In this document: piece by piece, positions 1-7,958 of the stretch
How the letters are laid out: each line of letters opens with the position of its first letter
Position numbering within the stretch: the stretch's first letter is position 1
Translations under genes and position numbers: made by a program
The notes under the pieces: model-generated
What the model was told of the DNA's origin: nothing
What the model saw: the letters and a program-made list of their open reading frames with translations, nothing else
Databases searched by the model: none
Origin: Kribbella turkmenica
GTDB lineage: Bacteria > Actinomycetota > Actinomycetes > Propionibacteriales > Kribbellaceae
Direction: 5' to 3'
Length of the DNA stretch: 64,000 bases
NCBI RefSeq assembly: GCF_004348725.1
Contig: NZ_SMKR01000010.1
Span: forward strand, 1-64,000

Positions 1-1082
1 GGGTGGAGGTCGTCGGGGAGGGGCAGCTCGGCGTTGTCGGCGGCGCCGTACAGGTCGCGGCCGTCGAGGTAGTGGAGGTCTGGGTCGTTGCGTTGGGCGA
101 CGATCCGGGCGAGCTCGTCGCGGATGGTGTTGAGGGTGAGTCTGCCGGCTGCGACGTCGGCGGGATCGCCGGTTGCCTGGAAGCGGAGCTCGCCCCGGCT
201 GAGGGCGTTCAGGTCCCACATGGTCGGGCCGGGAGTGTCCTCGTGCATCGGGCAGAGGATGGGGGAGACGACCAGCAGGGGAGTGCCGGGGTGGCCGTCG
301 CGGATGATGTCGAGGAAGCCGTGGACCGCGGGGACGAACGCCCGGCGGCGCATGACGTCGGCGTTCACCACGTTGATGCCGAGCTTCACGCTGATCAGAT
401 CGGCCGGCGTGTCGCGCATCGTCCGGGCGATGAACGGCTGGAGCAGCGCACTCCCGCCGAACCCGAGGTTGACCAGGTCCACACCGGCCAGCGACGCGGC
501 GTGGGCGACCCACGTCCCGGTCGGGCTGGTCGCGTTGGAGCCGTGGCTGATCGAGCTGCCATGGTGCAACCAGACCGGCCGGCCCGTGTCCGCGGCCAGC
601 TCGACCGGCGCATCGGTGCGGAGGGCAACGAGTTCGGTGGTCTCGGTGTGCGGCAGCCAGATCTCCACCGTCTTCGCCTCGGCCGACAGCCCGGCGACAC
701 GCACCGTCCCGGGTTCGCCGTCCAAGCGTGACGTCGTCCCGGTGGTGAGGTCGATGGTCAGGACGTTGCCGCCGGGCACCGTGGCCTGGTCGACCAGCAG
801 GCCGTCCACGAGTACGTCGTACACGCCGTCCGGGGGCTGTGGTGCGCCGAGATAGACCCGCTTGGTCGGCCTGGTGTCGAGCTCGATCGCCGTGGCCCGG
901 GTGCTGAACACCAGCCGGACGCCCGACGGCTGTGACTCGGCCATCTCCAGTTGCGGATCGTCGTACTGCCGCCGAGCCCATCCCGGCAACCGATGGGGCA
1001 GCACGCCCTCGTCGGTCGGCTCCAGCTCGGCCGCGCCCCGCAACAAGTCGGCCGTGATCGGTGTGCTGATCCAGTTCCGCAT
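1..1082 (-). CDS. SGNH/GDSL-type esterase-lipase, 3' end cut by window edge
   Basis: The reading frame is open from an ATG at 1082 to the left edge, about 360 codons. After roughly 170 residues of beta-rich N-terminal sequence there is a block-I-like motif HHGSSISHGSN with the presumed catalytic Ser. Near the edge PDDLHP matches the block-V Asp-x-x-His of SGNH hydrolases. VNLGFGGSALL (about residue 225) fits the Gly oxyanion block. The family hydrolyses esters of lipids or carbohydrates; the N-terminal jelly-roll-like region suggests a carbohydrate esterase. No signal peptide is visible. The stop codon lies outside the window, probably only a few codons away because block V sits near the C-terminus. 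Substrate unknown. Confidence 0.8.
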   Translation of the reverse strand, partial: MRNWISTPITADLLRGAAELEPTDEGVLPHRLPGWARRQYDDPQLEMAESQPSGVRLVFSTRATAIELDTRPTKRVYLGAPQPPDGVYDVLVDGLLVDQATVPGGNVLTIDLTTGTTSRLDGEPGTVRVAGLSAEAKTVEIWLPHTETTELVALRTDAPVELAADTGRPVWLHHGSSISHGSNATSPTGTWVAHAASLAGVDLVNLGFGGSALLQPFIARTMRDTPADLISVKLGINVVNADVMRRRAFVPAVHGFLDIIRDGHPGTPLLVVSPILCPMHEDTPGPTMWDLNALSRGELRFQATGDPADVAAGRLTLNTIRDELARIVAQRNDPDLHYLDGRDLYGAADNAELPLPDDLH

Positions 1083-1107
1083 GGCCCTCAGTCAACCGGA
1101 CATGGAA

Positions 1108-1144
1108 ACGGGCCCTGCACCGCGTCGTTGCGGTGAGGGCCCGT
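1108..1144 (-). terminator. Hairpin terminator after rbpA
   Basis: ACGGGCCCTGCACCGC (1108-1123) pairs with GCGGTGAGGGCCCGT (1130-1144) with one bulged base and a 6-nt loop. It lies just past the rbpA stop and before the next gene on the same strand. There is little of a T tract, as is usual for actinobacterial hairpin terminators. Confidence 0.7.
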
Positions 1145-1154
1145 CCGGCGTCTG

Positions 1155-1526
1155 TCAGGCGGTGCGCTTGGTGCGGTGCAGGTGGGCGGGGCCGATCTCG
1201 CCCTTGCGGAGCAGCTCGACCCGCTCGGCCAGGAGCTCCTCCAACTCGGAGATGCTGCGGCGCTCGCGCAGCATGTCCCAGTGCGTACGGGCGGGCTTCT
1301 CCTGCTTCGGCTCCGGCTTCTCACCGGTGGAGCGGGCGGCCTCGCTGCCGCAGTGCGGGCATTCCCAGACCGCGGGCACCTCGGCGTCGTGCGCCATGGT
1401 GACCTCGACCACGTGGCCGCGAGGGCAGTCGTACGTGATCATCTGGCGCGGCGCGAACTCCACACCGCGGTCATCCTCGAAGCTGACCCCACCCAGCCCC
1501 GAACCACGCAGTACGCGATTAGACAT
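1155..1526 (-). CDS. rbpA: RNA polymerase-binding protein RbpA
   Basis: This 123-residue protein begins MSNRVLRGSGLG and contains the family hallmark RTHWDMLRERRSISELEELL (about residues 85-105), the sigma-interaction helix. A Cys-rich core (YDCPRGH and ECPHCG, about residues 35-60) is the beta-barrel region that holds zinc in some homologues. RbpA binds RNA polymerase and the principal sigma factor and stabilises the open complex; it is confined to Actinobacteria. Length and motif order are typical. It is monocistronic with its own hairpin downstream, and its promoter must lie in the 235-bp gap before the divergent adaptor remnant. Confidence 0.96.
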   Translation of the reverse strand: MSNRVLRGSGLGGVSFEDDRGVEFAPRQMITYDCPRGHVVEVTMAHDAEVPAVWECPHCGSEAARSTGEKPEPKQEKPARTHWDMLRERRSISELEELLAERVELLRKGEIGPAHLHRTKRTA

Positions 1527-1761
1527 GTCAAACCTCCGAGATCGTCATCCGTGCCAACGGTCGGCCGGCCCGGATCATTCCCATTTTGGCATGCCCACGC
1601 CGTATGTTCGCACCTGACAGCACCGTCGTGACACGCTGTCATCGAGCGTTCACATATCACGGTGTGTCGCGAGCCGCCGGTCGTTCGACGCTCCAAGTTC
1701 ACAGCGAGTTGCCAGGATTCGGGGATCAGTTCCTCAGCAAACGTCCCTGGCGTCACCGTCC

Positions 1762-2240
1762 ATGGCTGCTACTGGGGTGCCGACCCGCCACTGGCTCCGT
1801 CGACTCAGCCTGCTCAATCTGGCCTTGGTGGCCGTCGTCCTGGCTGTCGCGGTCACGGCGTACCTGCTGTTCTTCCGGGCGGACGAACCGGCCGCGAGCG
1901 CAGCGCGCCCGGTCGTGGCCGTCGCCCACGGCGAGGTGACCGCCAGTGTCGCTTCCAGCGGGACCCTGCAGAGCTCGCGGACCGCCTCGCCGCAGTTCGA
2001 GACCTCCGGCACCGTGACGCAGATCATGGTGAGGTCGGCCAGGTGGTCGCCCAGGAAACGCCGATGGCGAAGATCGACCCGGCCGCGGCGGAGCGGCAGC
2101 TCCGGATCGCGGAGCAGAACCAGATCGCCTCGGCCAACTCGGTCGACCCCGCCGAGGAGACGCTGACCGACGCCCGGGAGGCACTCGGGGCCGCCGAGGA
2201 GGCATCGGCGTCCCCGTCCGCGACCCCCTCGACCCGCTGA
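1762..2240 (+). pseudogene. HlyD/MacA-type periplasmic adaptor, frameshifted and truncated
   Basis: From the ATG at 1762 the product has a membrane anchor (about residues 16-35) and a barrel start ending SGTVTQIMV. Homology then continues one frame over as EVGQVVAQETPMAKIDP and a short coiled-coil stretch, stopping at 2240. A single missing base at about 2030 explains the switch: restoring it gives SGTVTQIMV-EVGQVV, a normal lipoyl-like segment of membrane fusion proteins. Even when repaired it is about 160 residues, while the family runs 350-450, so the C-terminal half is gone. Such adaptors usually pair with a MacB-type ABC exporter, and none is nearby. Remnant of an efflux operon. Confidence 0.75.
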
Positions 2241-2328
2241 GGACCGCCAGGCCATCACAATGACGGCTGCGTCCCGGCCGTCAGCGCGGGCTCGCCGCCG
2301 GCCGCGCATTGTGATGGCCTGCCGGTCC
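2241..2328. repeat. 22-bp inverted repeat with 44-nt spacer
   Basis: The arm at 2241-2262 (ends AGGCCATCACAATG) and the arm at 2307-2328 (starts CATTGTGATGGCCT) are inverse complements with one mismatch in 22. The left arm begins directly after the stop of the adaptor remnant. It could be a terminator, the footprint of a mobile element, or an inverted duplication of the lost adaptor sequence. Confidence 0.8.
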
Positions 2329-2417
2329 ACCACGATCGACGCGGCCCCCGCATCCCCAGGCCGGGTGGACGGCAAATCCGTTGTGGGCGCTCGGAGCGGC
2401 TGGCATCGTGTGAGCGC

Positions 2418-3170
2418 ATGGTGGAGACCGAGCTGCAACGGGCGTTGACCGTGGACAAATACCCGCGGTCGGCGAAGTACGACCAACGATGGGTCGTCGA
2501 CAATCTGATGGGACCGCATCCGCTGTGGTCGGTCGAAGCCTTGATGCAGGTGATGTCGCTGAAGCCTGGGATGCGGATCCTGGATCTCGGCTGCGGTACG
2601 GCGCTGTCCTCGATCTTCCTAGCCCACGAGTACGACGTAGAGGTCTATGCGGCCGACCTGTGGGTGAAGCCGACCGAGAACTGGGAGCGCATTCAGGCCG
2701 CGGGCCTGGGAGGACGGGTTCACCCGATCCACGCGAACGCCCGCGACCTCCCGTTCGCCGCCGGCTTCTTCGATGCCGTCGTCAGCATCGGCGCGTACCA
2801 CTATTTCGGGACCGACGCCGCGTACCTCGCGCATTGTTCAGGGTTCGTCAAGCCGGGAGGTTCCATCGGCATCGTCGTGCCTGGCTTGGACCTGGAGCCC
2901 GGCGCAACACTTCCGTCGTACCTTGCCGACCGGTGGGTTCCCGAGCTGGGTACCTTCTTCGGTCCAACCTGGTGGCGCCACCACTGGGAGCGACCCGGAC
3001 TGGTCACCGTGCAGGTCGCCGACATGGTTCCCGGCGGTTGGGAGGACTGGTTGCGCTGGCTGGAGGCCTGCAACCTGGTCGGGCGAGGCTACGAGCCGGA
3101 CGAGACGATGCTGCGCGCCGACGGTGGGAGACTGCTCGGTTTGACCCGCGTCGTCGCCCAGGTCAGATGA
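2418..3170 (+). CDS. Class I SAM-dependent methyltransferase
   Basis: This 250-residue cytosolic protein has the SAM-binding motif I ILDLGCGTA (about residues 54-62), an acidic motif II end (VYAADLW) and a post-I segment DLPFAAGFFDAVVSIGAYHYF typical of small-molecule methyltransferases. The residues after LDLGCG differ from the usual GxG spacing only slightly. The C-terminal half is Trp-rich. It stands alone, following the inverted repeat, and its 3' end overlaps the convergent transporter gene by 8 bp. Substrate unknown; the neighbours give no hint. Confidence 0.85.
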   Translation: MVETELQRALTVDKYPRSAKYDQRWVVDNLMGPHPLWSVEALMQVMSLKPGMRILDLGCGTALSSIFLAHEYDVEVYAADLWVKPTENWERIQAAGLGGRVHPIHANARDLPFAAGFFDAVVSIGAYHYFGTDAAYLAHCSGFVKPGGSIGIVVPGLDLEPGATLPSYLADRWVPELGTFFGPTWWRHHWERPGLVTVQVADMVPGGWEDWLRWLEACNLVGRGYEPDETMLRADGGRLLGLTRVVAQVR

Positions 3171-4484
3171 GGGCGGGTTGGGTGTTGCCGGCTTCGGTGA
3201 TGCCTCGGCGCATGTCCACCCGGGAGAGCAGGACGAGGCCGATGAGAAAGAACAGGCCGAGGGCAACGATCGCCGGGCGGTAGGAGCCGGTGATCTGGTG
3301 GACCAGCCCGAAGACGAGGGTGCCGAGCCAGGAGGTGCCGCGCTCGCCGGCCTGGTAGAGCGAGAAGTACTCGGCCTCGCGGCCCTCCGGGATCAGCTGG
3401 CTGAAGGCGGACCGGGACAGCGCCTGGGTGCCGCCGAGGACGACGCCGATCGCCACCCCCATCGCGAGGAACGGCACGATCTGCCGCGCCGGCAGCAGGA
3501 AGCCGGCGACCACGATCAGCATCCAGAACACCAGCCCGCCCATGATGGTCCGCTTGGTGCCGAACCGGCGCGCGAACCGGCCGAACGCGAGCGCCCCGAA
3601 GAAGGCGATGAACTGCACCAGCAGGATGGTTGCGATCAGCACCTGGGTCTCGAACCCGAGCTGCTTCTCGCCGTACGTCGAGGAGACCGAGATGACCGTC
3701 TGGATGCCGTCGTTGAAGAACAGGTACGCCACCAGGAACAGCAGCGTCATCGGGTACGTCCGCATGTGCCGCAGCGTCGCGGCCAGCTGGCCGAAGCTCT
3801 GCCGGACGAGGCTGCCGCTGCGGACCGGGACGACGTGGGTGGGCGGGCGGTTGCGGAGCTTCACGAACGGGATGAAGGTGAACGCGCCCCACCACAACCC
3901 GGCGGACAGCAGGCTCAGGCCAGGTTGATCGTCAGCAGGATGAAGCCGCCGAGGTAGCCGAACGCCCAGGCCCGGGACGAGACGTCGTCACGGTCGTCCG
4001 GCCCGGCGATGTCGATCAGGATCGAGTCGTAGACCACCAGCGACGAACCCAGGCACAGGTTGCCGACGAAGAGCAGCAGCGCACCGAGCTCCCACCGGCC
4101 CCCGCCGACGAACACCATCGAGCAGGCCGCGAGCGCGCCGGTCCAGGCGAAGCCGCACATCAGCAGCTTCTTGCGCTCCAGCCGGTCCGCGACCGCCCCG
4201 ACGACGGGCAGGAAGAGCGCGGACACCAGCGTGGCGACGGTGACGACATAGAAGGCGAGAGAACCGGGGGAGATGCCCAGCCCCAGGACGTCCAGGTTGG
4301 TGTCACACGGCTTGTCCGCCGATCCGACGTACCCGCACGCGGCAGTCTCGGCGACCGACGTCAGGTACGGCGCGAACAGCACCGTGCCGACCGTGGTGAC
4401 GTAGCCCGAGTTCGCCCAGTCGTAGAGGCTGAACCCCCAGTACTCACGCCTGTCGACCGCCGCCGGGGCGGAGAGAAGTCCCAT
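3163..4484 (-). pseudogene. MFS transporter of the UMF1/Atg22-like family, split by a 1-base frameshift
   Basis: The N-terminal half (189 codons from the ATG at 4484) starts REYWGFSLYDWANSGY, a hallmark of the UMF1 family, and stops at 3915 after LLTINLA. The C-terminal half continues in another frame as LSLLSAGLWWGAFTF down to 3163. One missing base at about 3917-3919, in a GGCC(C)TGAGC context, accounts for the break. Repaired, the protein is about 440 residues with 12 membrane spans, the normal family size. Either a genuine inactivation or a sequence error in a C run. Family members export or recycle small solutes; substrate unknown. Confidence 0.85.
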
Positions 4485-4549
4485 GCGCGGAAGTGTGTCA
4501 GGTCGCAGGGACGAAACGACGTACCCGCGGATAACACTTCAGCCGCCGG

Positions 4550-5248
4550 TCAGTCCCACGGATAGAAGGTCCGGTTGCCCGGGCGGTAGACGCCCAGGTC
4601 GTCGCGGCCGTCGCCGTCCCAGTCGCCGATGACCGGCTTGTCCCCGGTGTTGCCGAAACGGATGCCGGTCGTCATGCCGACCCGGAAGAAGGCACTGATG
4701 CCGGGCCGGTAGACGCCGATGTCGTCGTCACCGTCACCGGTCCAGTCGCCGATGATCGGCACATCACCGGCGTTCCCGTACGCGATCGGTGTGTAGCCCA
4801 GGCGGTAGAAGGTGCTTGTGCTCGGCCGGTAGACGCCGAGGTCGTCGCGGCCATCGCCGTTCCAGTCGCCGACGATCGGCAGGTCACCGGGATTCCCGAA
4901 CGTGACGGGAGTCCTGCCCGGTCGGTAGAACGTGCGCTCGCCGGGACGGTAGACGCCGATCTCGTCGAGCTCGTTGCCGTTCCAGTCGCCGACGATCGGA
5001 GTGTCGTCGGTGTTCCCGTACGGGATCGGGTACCCGACGCCGTCCGCCCGGTAGAACGTGCTGGTGCTCGGCCGGTAGACGCCTGGCTCGTCATCGAGGT
5101 CGGCATCCCAGTCGCCGGCGATCGGAACGTCGCCCGGGTTGCCGAAGGTCAGCGGGCGGGGCAGTTCGGCGTGCGCCTGGGTGGCCTGGAGGCCGACCAC
5201 AACGCCGGCGACAATCACTGCTGCCACAGTTGTCCATCTTCTTCGCAT
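4550..5248 (-). CDS. Secreted protein of five VCBS/FG-GAP-like repeats
   Basis: This 232-residue protein has a Sec signal peptide (about residues 1-27, cleavage near AHA-EL). Five units of about 42-45 residues follow, each built on a core like PIVGDWNGDGRDDLGVYRP followed by TFYR. The DxNxDxxDD loops resemble the calcium-binding loops of FG-GAP/VCBS beta-propeller blades. Nothing else is present, so the whole mature protein is the repeat array. Repeats like these often form C-terminal modules of secreted actinobacterial hydrolases; here they stand alone, suggesting a binding or surface role. Function unknown. It follows the MFS gene's start by 65 bp but is likely a separate unit. Confidence 0.85.
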   Translation of the reverse strand: MRRRWTTVAAVIVAGVVVGLQATQAHAELPRPLTFGNPGDVPIAGDWDADLDDEPGVYRPSTSTFYRADGVGYPIPYGNTDDTPIVGDWNGNELDEIGVYRPGERTFYRPGRTPVTFGNPGDLPIVGDWNGDGRDDLGVYRPSTSTFYRLGYTPIAYGNAGDVPIIGDWTGDGDDDIGVYRPGISAFFRVGMTTGIRFGNTGDKPVIGDWDGDGRDDLGVYRPGNRTFYPWD

Positions 5249-5313
5249 ACCCGAACTCCTCGATCGGCGGTTCGTGTGCGCCCATCGAAGCCGGGTGCGC
5301 TTTCACCGCGCTT

Positions 5314-6066
5314 TCAGTGCCACTCGCCGCGTTCGATCAGCACGTCGCGGAGGATGTCGGTGCGGTCGGTGATCAGGCCGTCGACGCCGGCGTCGAGCAG
5401 GCGGTGCATGGTGGCGGGGTCGTCGATGGTCCACGGGTGGACCTGCTTGCCGGCGGCGTGCGCCCGCCTGATGAGTCCAGGGGTGAGGACGCGCAGCGGT
5501 CCGTAGCGCTCTGGGATCTGCAGGCAGCCGCCGCGGGACGGGAGCGGGAACGGGAGGAACCGGATCAGAGCCGTCTCCCAGTCGCCGTACCCGGTGCAGA
5601 GCGCGGGGCCCAGTTCGCGGCGAATCCGGCGAACCCGGGACTGCGAGAAGGACGAGACACAGACCCGGTCGATCGCGTCGGCCGCCCGCAGGACGGCGGC
5701 GGTCGGCAGCAGCCCGTTGTCGGCCTTGATGTCGAGGTTGAACTTCGTCTCCGGGAACTGCTCGAGCAACTCGTCCAGCCGGGGGATCGGCTCGTGCCCG
5801 TTGATCTTCGCCTTGCCGACCTCGGACCAGGGGAGCTCGGCGACCACGCCGGTCCGGTCGGTGACCCGGTCCAGGCGGTGGTCGTGGAAGGCGATGACGA
5901 CCCCGTCACTGGTTGCGTGCAGGTCGGTCTCGAGGTACCGGTAGCCGAGTTTCACGGCGTGCTCGAAGGCGCGCAGGGAATTCTCGTACCCGATGTTGTC
6001 CGGGTGCAGCGCGCCGCCACGGTGCGCCATCGCGATCGGCCCGACATGGTCGAGGTAGGGGTACAC
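5314..6066 (-). CDS. Glycerophosphodiester phosphodiesterase
   Basis: This 250-residue TIM-barrel enzyme carries the GDPD signature residues: MAHRGG near residue 13, ENS, ETDLHATSDG, and FHDHRLDRVT. It hydrolyses deacylated phospholipids to sn-glycerol 3-phosphate plus an alcohol. No signal peptide is seen, so it is probably cytosolic. The GTG at 6066 is the only start before the first conserved motif apart from the internal ATG at 6030. There is no Shine-Dalgarno sequence, and only about 26 bp separate it from the divergent aminotransferase start, which suggests a leaderless message. Confidence 0.92.
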   Translation of the reverse strand: MYPYLDHVGPIAMAHRGGALHPDNIGYENSLRAFEHAVKLGYRYLETDLHATSDGVVIAFHDHRLDRVTDRTGVVAELPWSEVGKAKINGHEPIPRLDELLEQFPETKFNLDIKADNGLLPTAAVLRAADAIDRVCVSSFSQSRVRRIRRELGPALCTGYGDWETALIRFLPFPLPSRGGCLQIPERYGPLRVLTPGLIRRAHAAGKQVHPWTIDDPATMHRLLDAGVDGLITDRTDILRDVLIERGEWH

Positions 6067-6092
6067 GTCGGAAAGTATGTACCGTTTGGGTG

Positions 6093-7223
6093 GTGACGGT
6101 ACTCAGCCCCCGCCCCGACCTGTGGACCCTCGACCCCGGCGTCCTGCACCTGAACCATGGTTCGTACGGCGGTGTGCCCCGCCGGACCCAGGATCTGATG
6201 GCCGCCTTGCGCGCCGAGACCGAGGCGAATCCGATGCTGTGGTTCCGCTCGGTCGCAGCCCGGCTGACCGCGAGCCGGCTCGCGTTGGCGTCGTACCTGG
6301 GGACCGACCCGGAGGGCTTCGCGCTGGTGCCGAACGCCAGCGCCGGCATCACCGCCGCGCTGGCCACGCTGCCGATCCCGGCGGGCAGCCGGATCGTGCT
6401 GACGAACCACGCGTACGGCGCCGTCCGGTACGCCGCCGAGCGGACCGCCCGGGCGCGCCAGGCCGACGTGGTCGTCGTCGACGTGCCGCTCGAGGCCGAC
6501 GACGAGACCGTGGTGTCGCTGATCTCGGCCGCGCTCGACCGGGCGTCCGTCCTGGTGGTGGACCAGATCAGCTCAGCCACCGCGATGGTGTTCCCGATCG
6601 CGGCGCTGGTCGGCGCCTGCCACGACCGCGGTGTCGCCGTCGTCGTGGACGGCGCGCACGCGCCCGGCCTGATCGATGCCCCGGCCGCCGACGGCGCCGA
6701 CTTCTGGACCGGCAACTTCCACAAGTGGCCGGCCTCTCCGCGGGCGACCGCCGGGCTCGTCGTCGCGGAGAAGTGGCGCCCGGCGACGCTGCCGCTGATC
6801 GTGTCGTGGTCGGAGTACGACGAGCGCCTGCCGGAGCGCTTCGACATGCAGGGCACCTACGACTACGTGCCCTGGATCGCCGCGCCCGAGTCCCTCCGGG
6901 TGCTGGCCGAGGTGCAGTGGCCGGTACGGCGTTCGCAGCTGAGCGACCTGGTCGACGAGGGCGCCCGGGTGGTCGCCAAGGCGCTCGGGACCGGGGTCGC
7001 CGAGATCGCCCGTCCGGCCGCCACGATGCGGCTGGTCGAGGTCCCGGCGACCGTCGACCTGACGGCCGGCGAAGCGTTGAAGGAACGGGTGTCACGCGAG
7101 TTGAAGGCGGAGATCACGCTGACCGGGTTCGACGGCCGTGGCTTCATCCGCCTGTCGGCGCACGCGTACAACAGCCTCCGGGACTACGAGTTGCTGGCCG
7201 AGCGGCTGCCGACGGTGCTCTGA
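6093..7223 (+). CDS. Class V aminotransferase (isopenicillin N epimerase-like)
   Basis: This PLP enzyme of about 376 residues opens LHLNHGSYGGVP, the substrate-phosphate region of the isopenicillin-epimerase/cysteine-desulfurase-like group. VVDGAHAPG (about residue 190) supplies the Asp that pairs with the pyridine nitrogen, and GNFHKWPASP holds the Schiff-base Lys. The reaction is unknown; close families include epimerases, lyases and desulfurases. The start is GTG at 6093 (GTG at 6090 is equally possible). The 3' end overlaps the convergent GntR gene by 40 bp. Confidence 0.85.
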   Translation: MTVLSPRPDLWTLDPGVLHLNHGSYGGVPRRTQDLMAALRAETEANPMLWFRSVAARLTASRLALASYLGTDPEGFALVPNASAGITAALATLPIPAGSRIVLTNHAYGAVRYAAERTARARQADVVVVDVPLEADDETVVSLISAALDRASVLVVDQISSATAMVFPIAALVGACHDRGVAVVVDGAHAPGLIDAPAADGADFWTGNFHKWPASPRATAGLVVAEKWRPATLPLIVSWSEYDERLPERFDMQGTYDYVPWIAAPESLRVLAEVQWPVRRSQLSDLVDEGARVVAKALGTGVAEIARPAATMRLVEVPATVDLTAGEALKERVSRELKAEITLTGFDGRGFIRLSAHAYNSLRDYELLAERLPTVL

Positions 7224-7876
7224 CGCTCGCTGAACGACCGCTCGCCGTGCACTGCCAGTTCGGCGAGGACGGCGTCCGGGTCGCCGGCCTCCACCAGATC
7301 GAGCAGCTTGCGGTGCCGCGCGACGTGTTCGTGCAGGTCTTCGTAGTAGTGCTCGCGGGCGTAGAGGTTGCGCGCCATGCACAGGAGCAGTTGCTGCTGC
7401 ACTGACGCGTAGGCCTCGATCAGCCGGCGGTGACCGGCGAGGGCGACCAGTGCGGAGTGAAAGCGGTGCCCGGCCTGGACGAGGCTGCCGCGGTCCTCGG
7501 CGTCGGCGCAGCGCTCCATCTCGGTCAGCGCCTCCTGCGCGTCCTTGAACCGGCCCTGGTCCTGGACCGGCACGCCGAGCTCGATCGCCAGCCGCTCCAG
7601 CGCGGTACGCAGGGTGAGGATCTCGAACACGTCCTGGTCCGTCAGCGTGGCCACCGTCGAACCGCGCCGCGGCCGGGTGACGATCAGGCCCTCCTGCTCC
7701 AGGATCCGCAGCGCCTCCCGCAGGGGAGGGCGGCTGATCCCGAGCTGCTCGGTCAGCCGGTCCTCGATCAGCCGCTCACCCTCGGCGAGTTCACCGGCCA
7801 GGATCATCCGCCGGATCGCGTCGACCGCGAGTTGCACCAGACTCGGCGACCGCAACTGTTCTGTCATAGCGCTCAT
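7184..7876 (-). CDS. GntR-family transcriptional regulator, FadR/FCD type
   Basis: The N-terminal winged helix (AIRRMILAGELAEGERLIEDR, then GISRPPLREALRILEQEGL, about residues 12-65) and an all-helical FCD ligand domain fit the family. The FCD metal-site residues appear as D in TLTDQDVFEI, the His in AGHRFHSAL, and HEHVARHRKLL. ATG 7876 is chosen because AGGG lies 5 nt upstream; GTG 7882 and ATG 7867 are alternatives. It is divergent from the catabolic operon at 7959, with a perfect palindrome between them, so it most likely represses that operon and responds to an organic-acid intermediate. Confidence 0.92.
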   Translation of the reverse strand: MSAMTEQLRSPSLVQLAVDAIRRMILAGELAEGERLIEDRLTEQLGISRPPLREALRILEQEGLIVTRPRRGSTVATLTDQDVFEILTLRTALERLAIELGVPVQDQGRFKDAQEALTEMERCADAEDRGSLVQAGHRFHSALVALAGHRRLIEAYASVQQQLLLCMARNLYAREHYYEDLHEHVARHRKLLDLVEAGDPDAVLAELAVHGERSFSERQSTVGSRSASNS

Positions 7877-7908
7877 TCTCACCCTGCGATCTTGTCAGCG
7901 TCGATTAT

Positions 7909-7924
7909 CTATTGTAGACAATAG
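7909..7924. promoter_or_regulatory. Probable GntR operator palindrome
   Basis: CTATTGT-AG-ACAATAG is a perfect 7-2-7 inverted repeat in an A/T-rich patch of an otherwise GC-rich gap. It sits 35 bp upstream of the dehydrogenase start and 33 bp from the regulator start. FadR/FCD-type GntR sites commonly have the form TNGT-N2-3-ACNA, which this matches. Confidence 0.75.
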
Positions 7925-7958
7925 TTCATAGACGAGAATCGGTGAACTGGAGGCGTCC

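Noticed and set aside
4550-5248. Repeated DNA units resembling a CRISPR or tandem array
   Set aside because: The period is about 130-135 bp and follows the codon frame of a five-repeat secreted protein; units are diverged and have no spacers.
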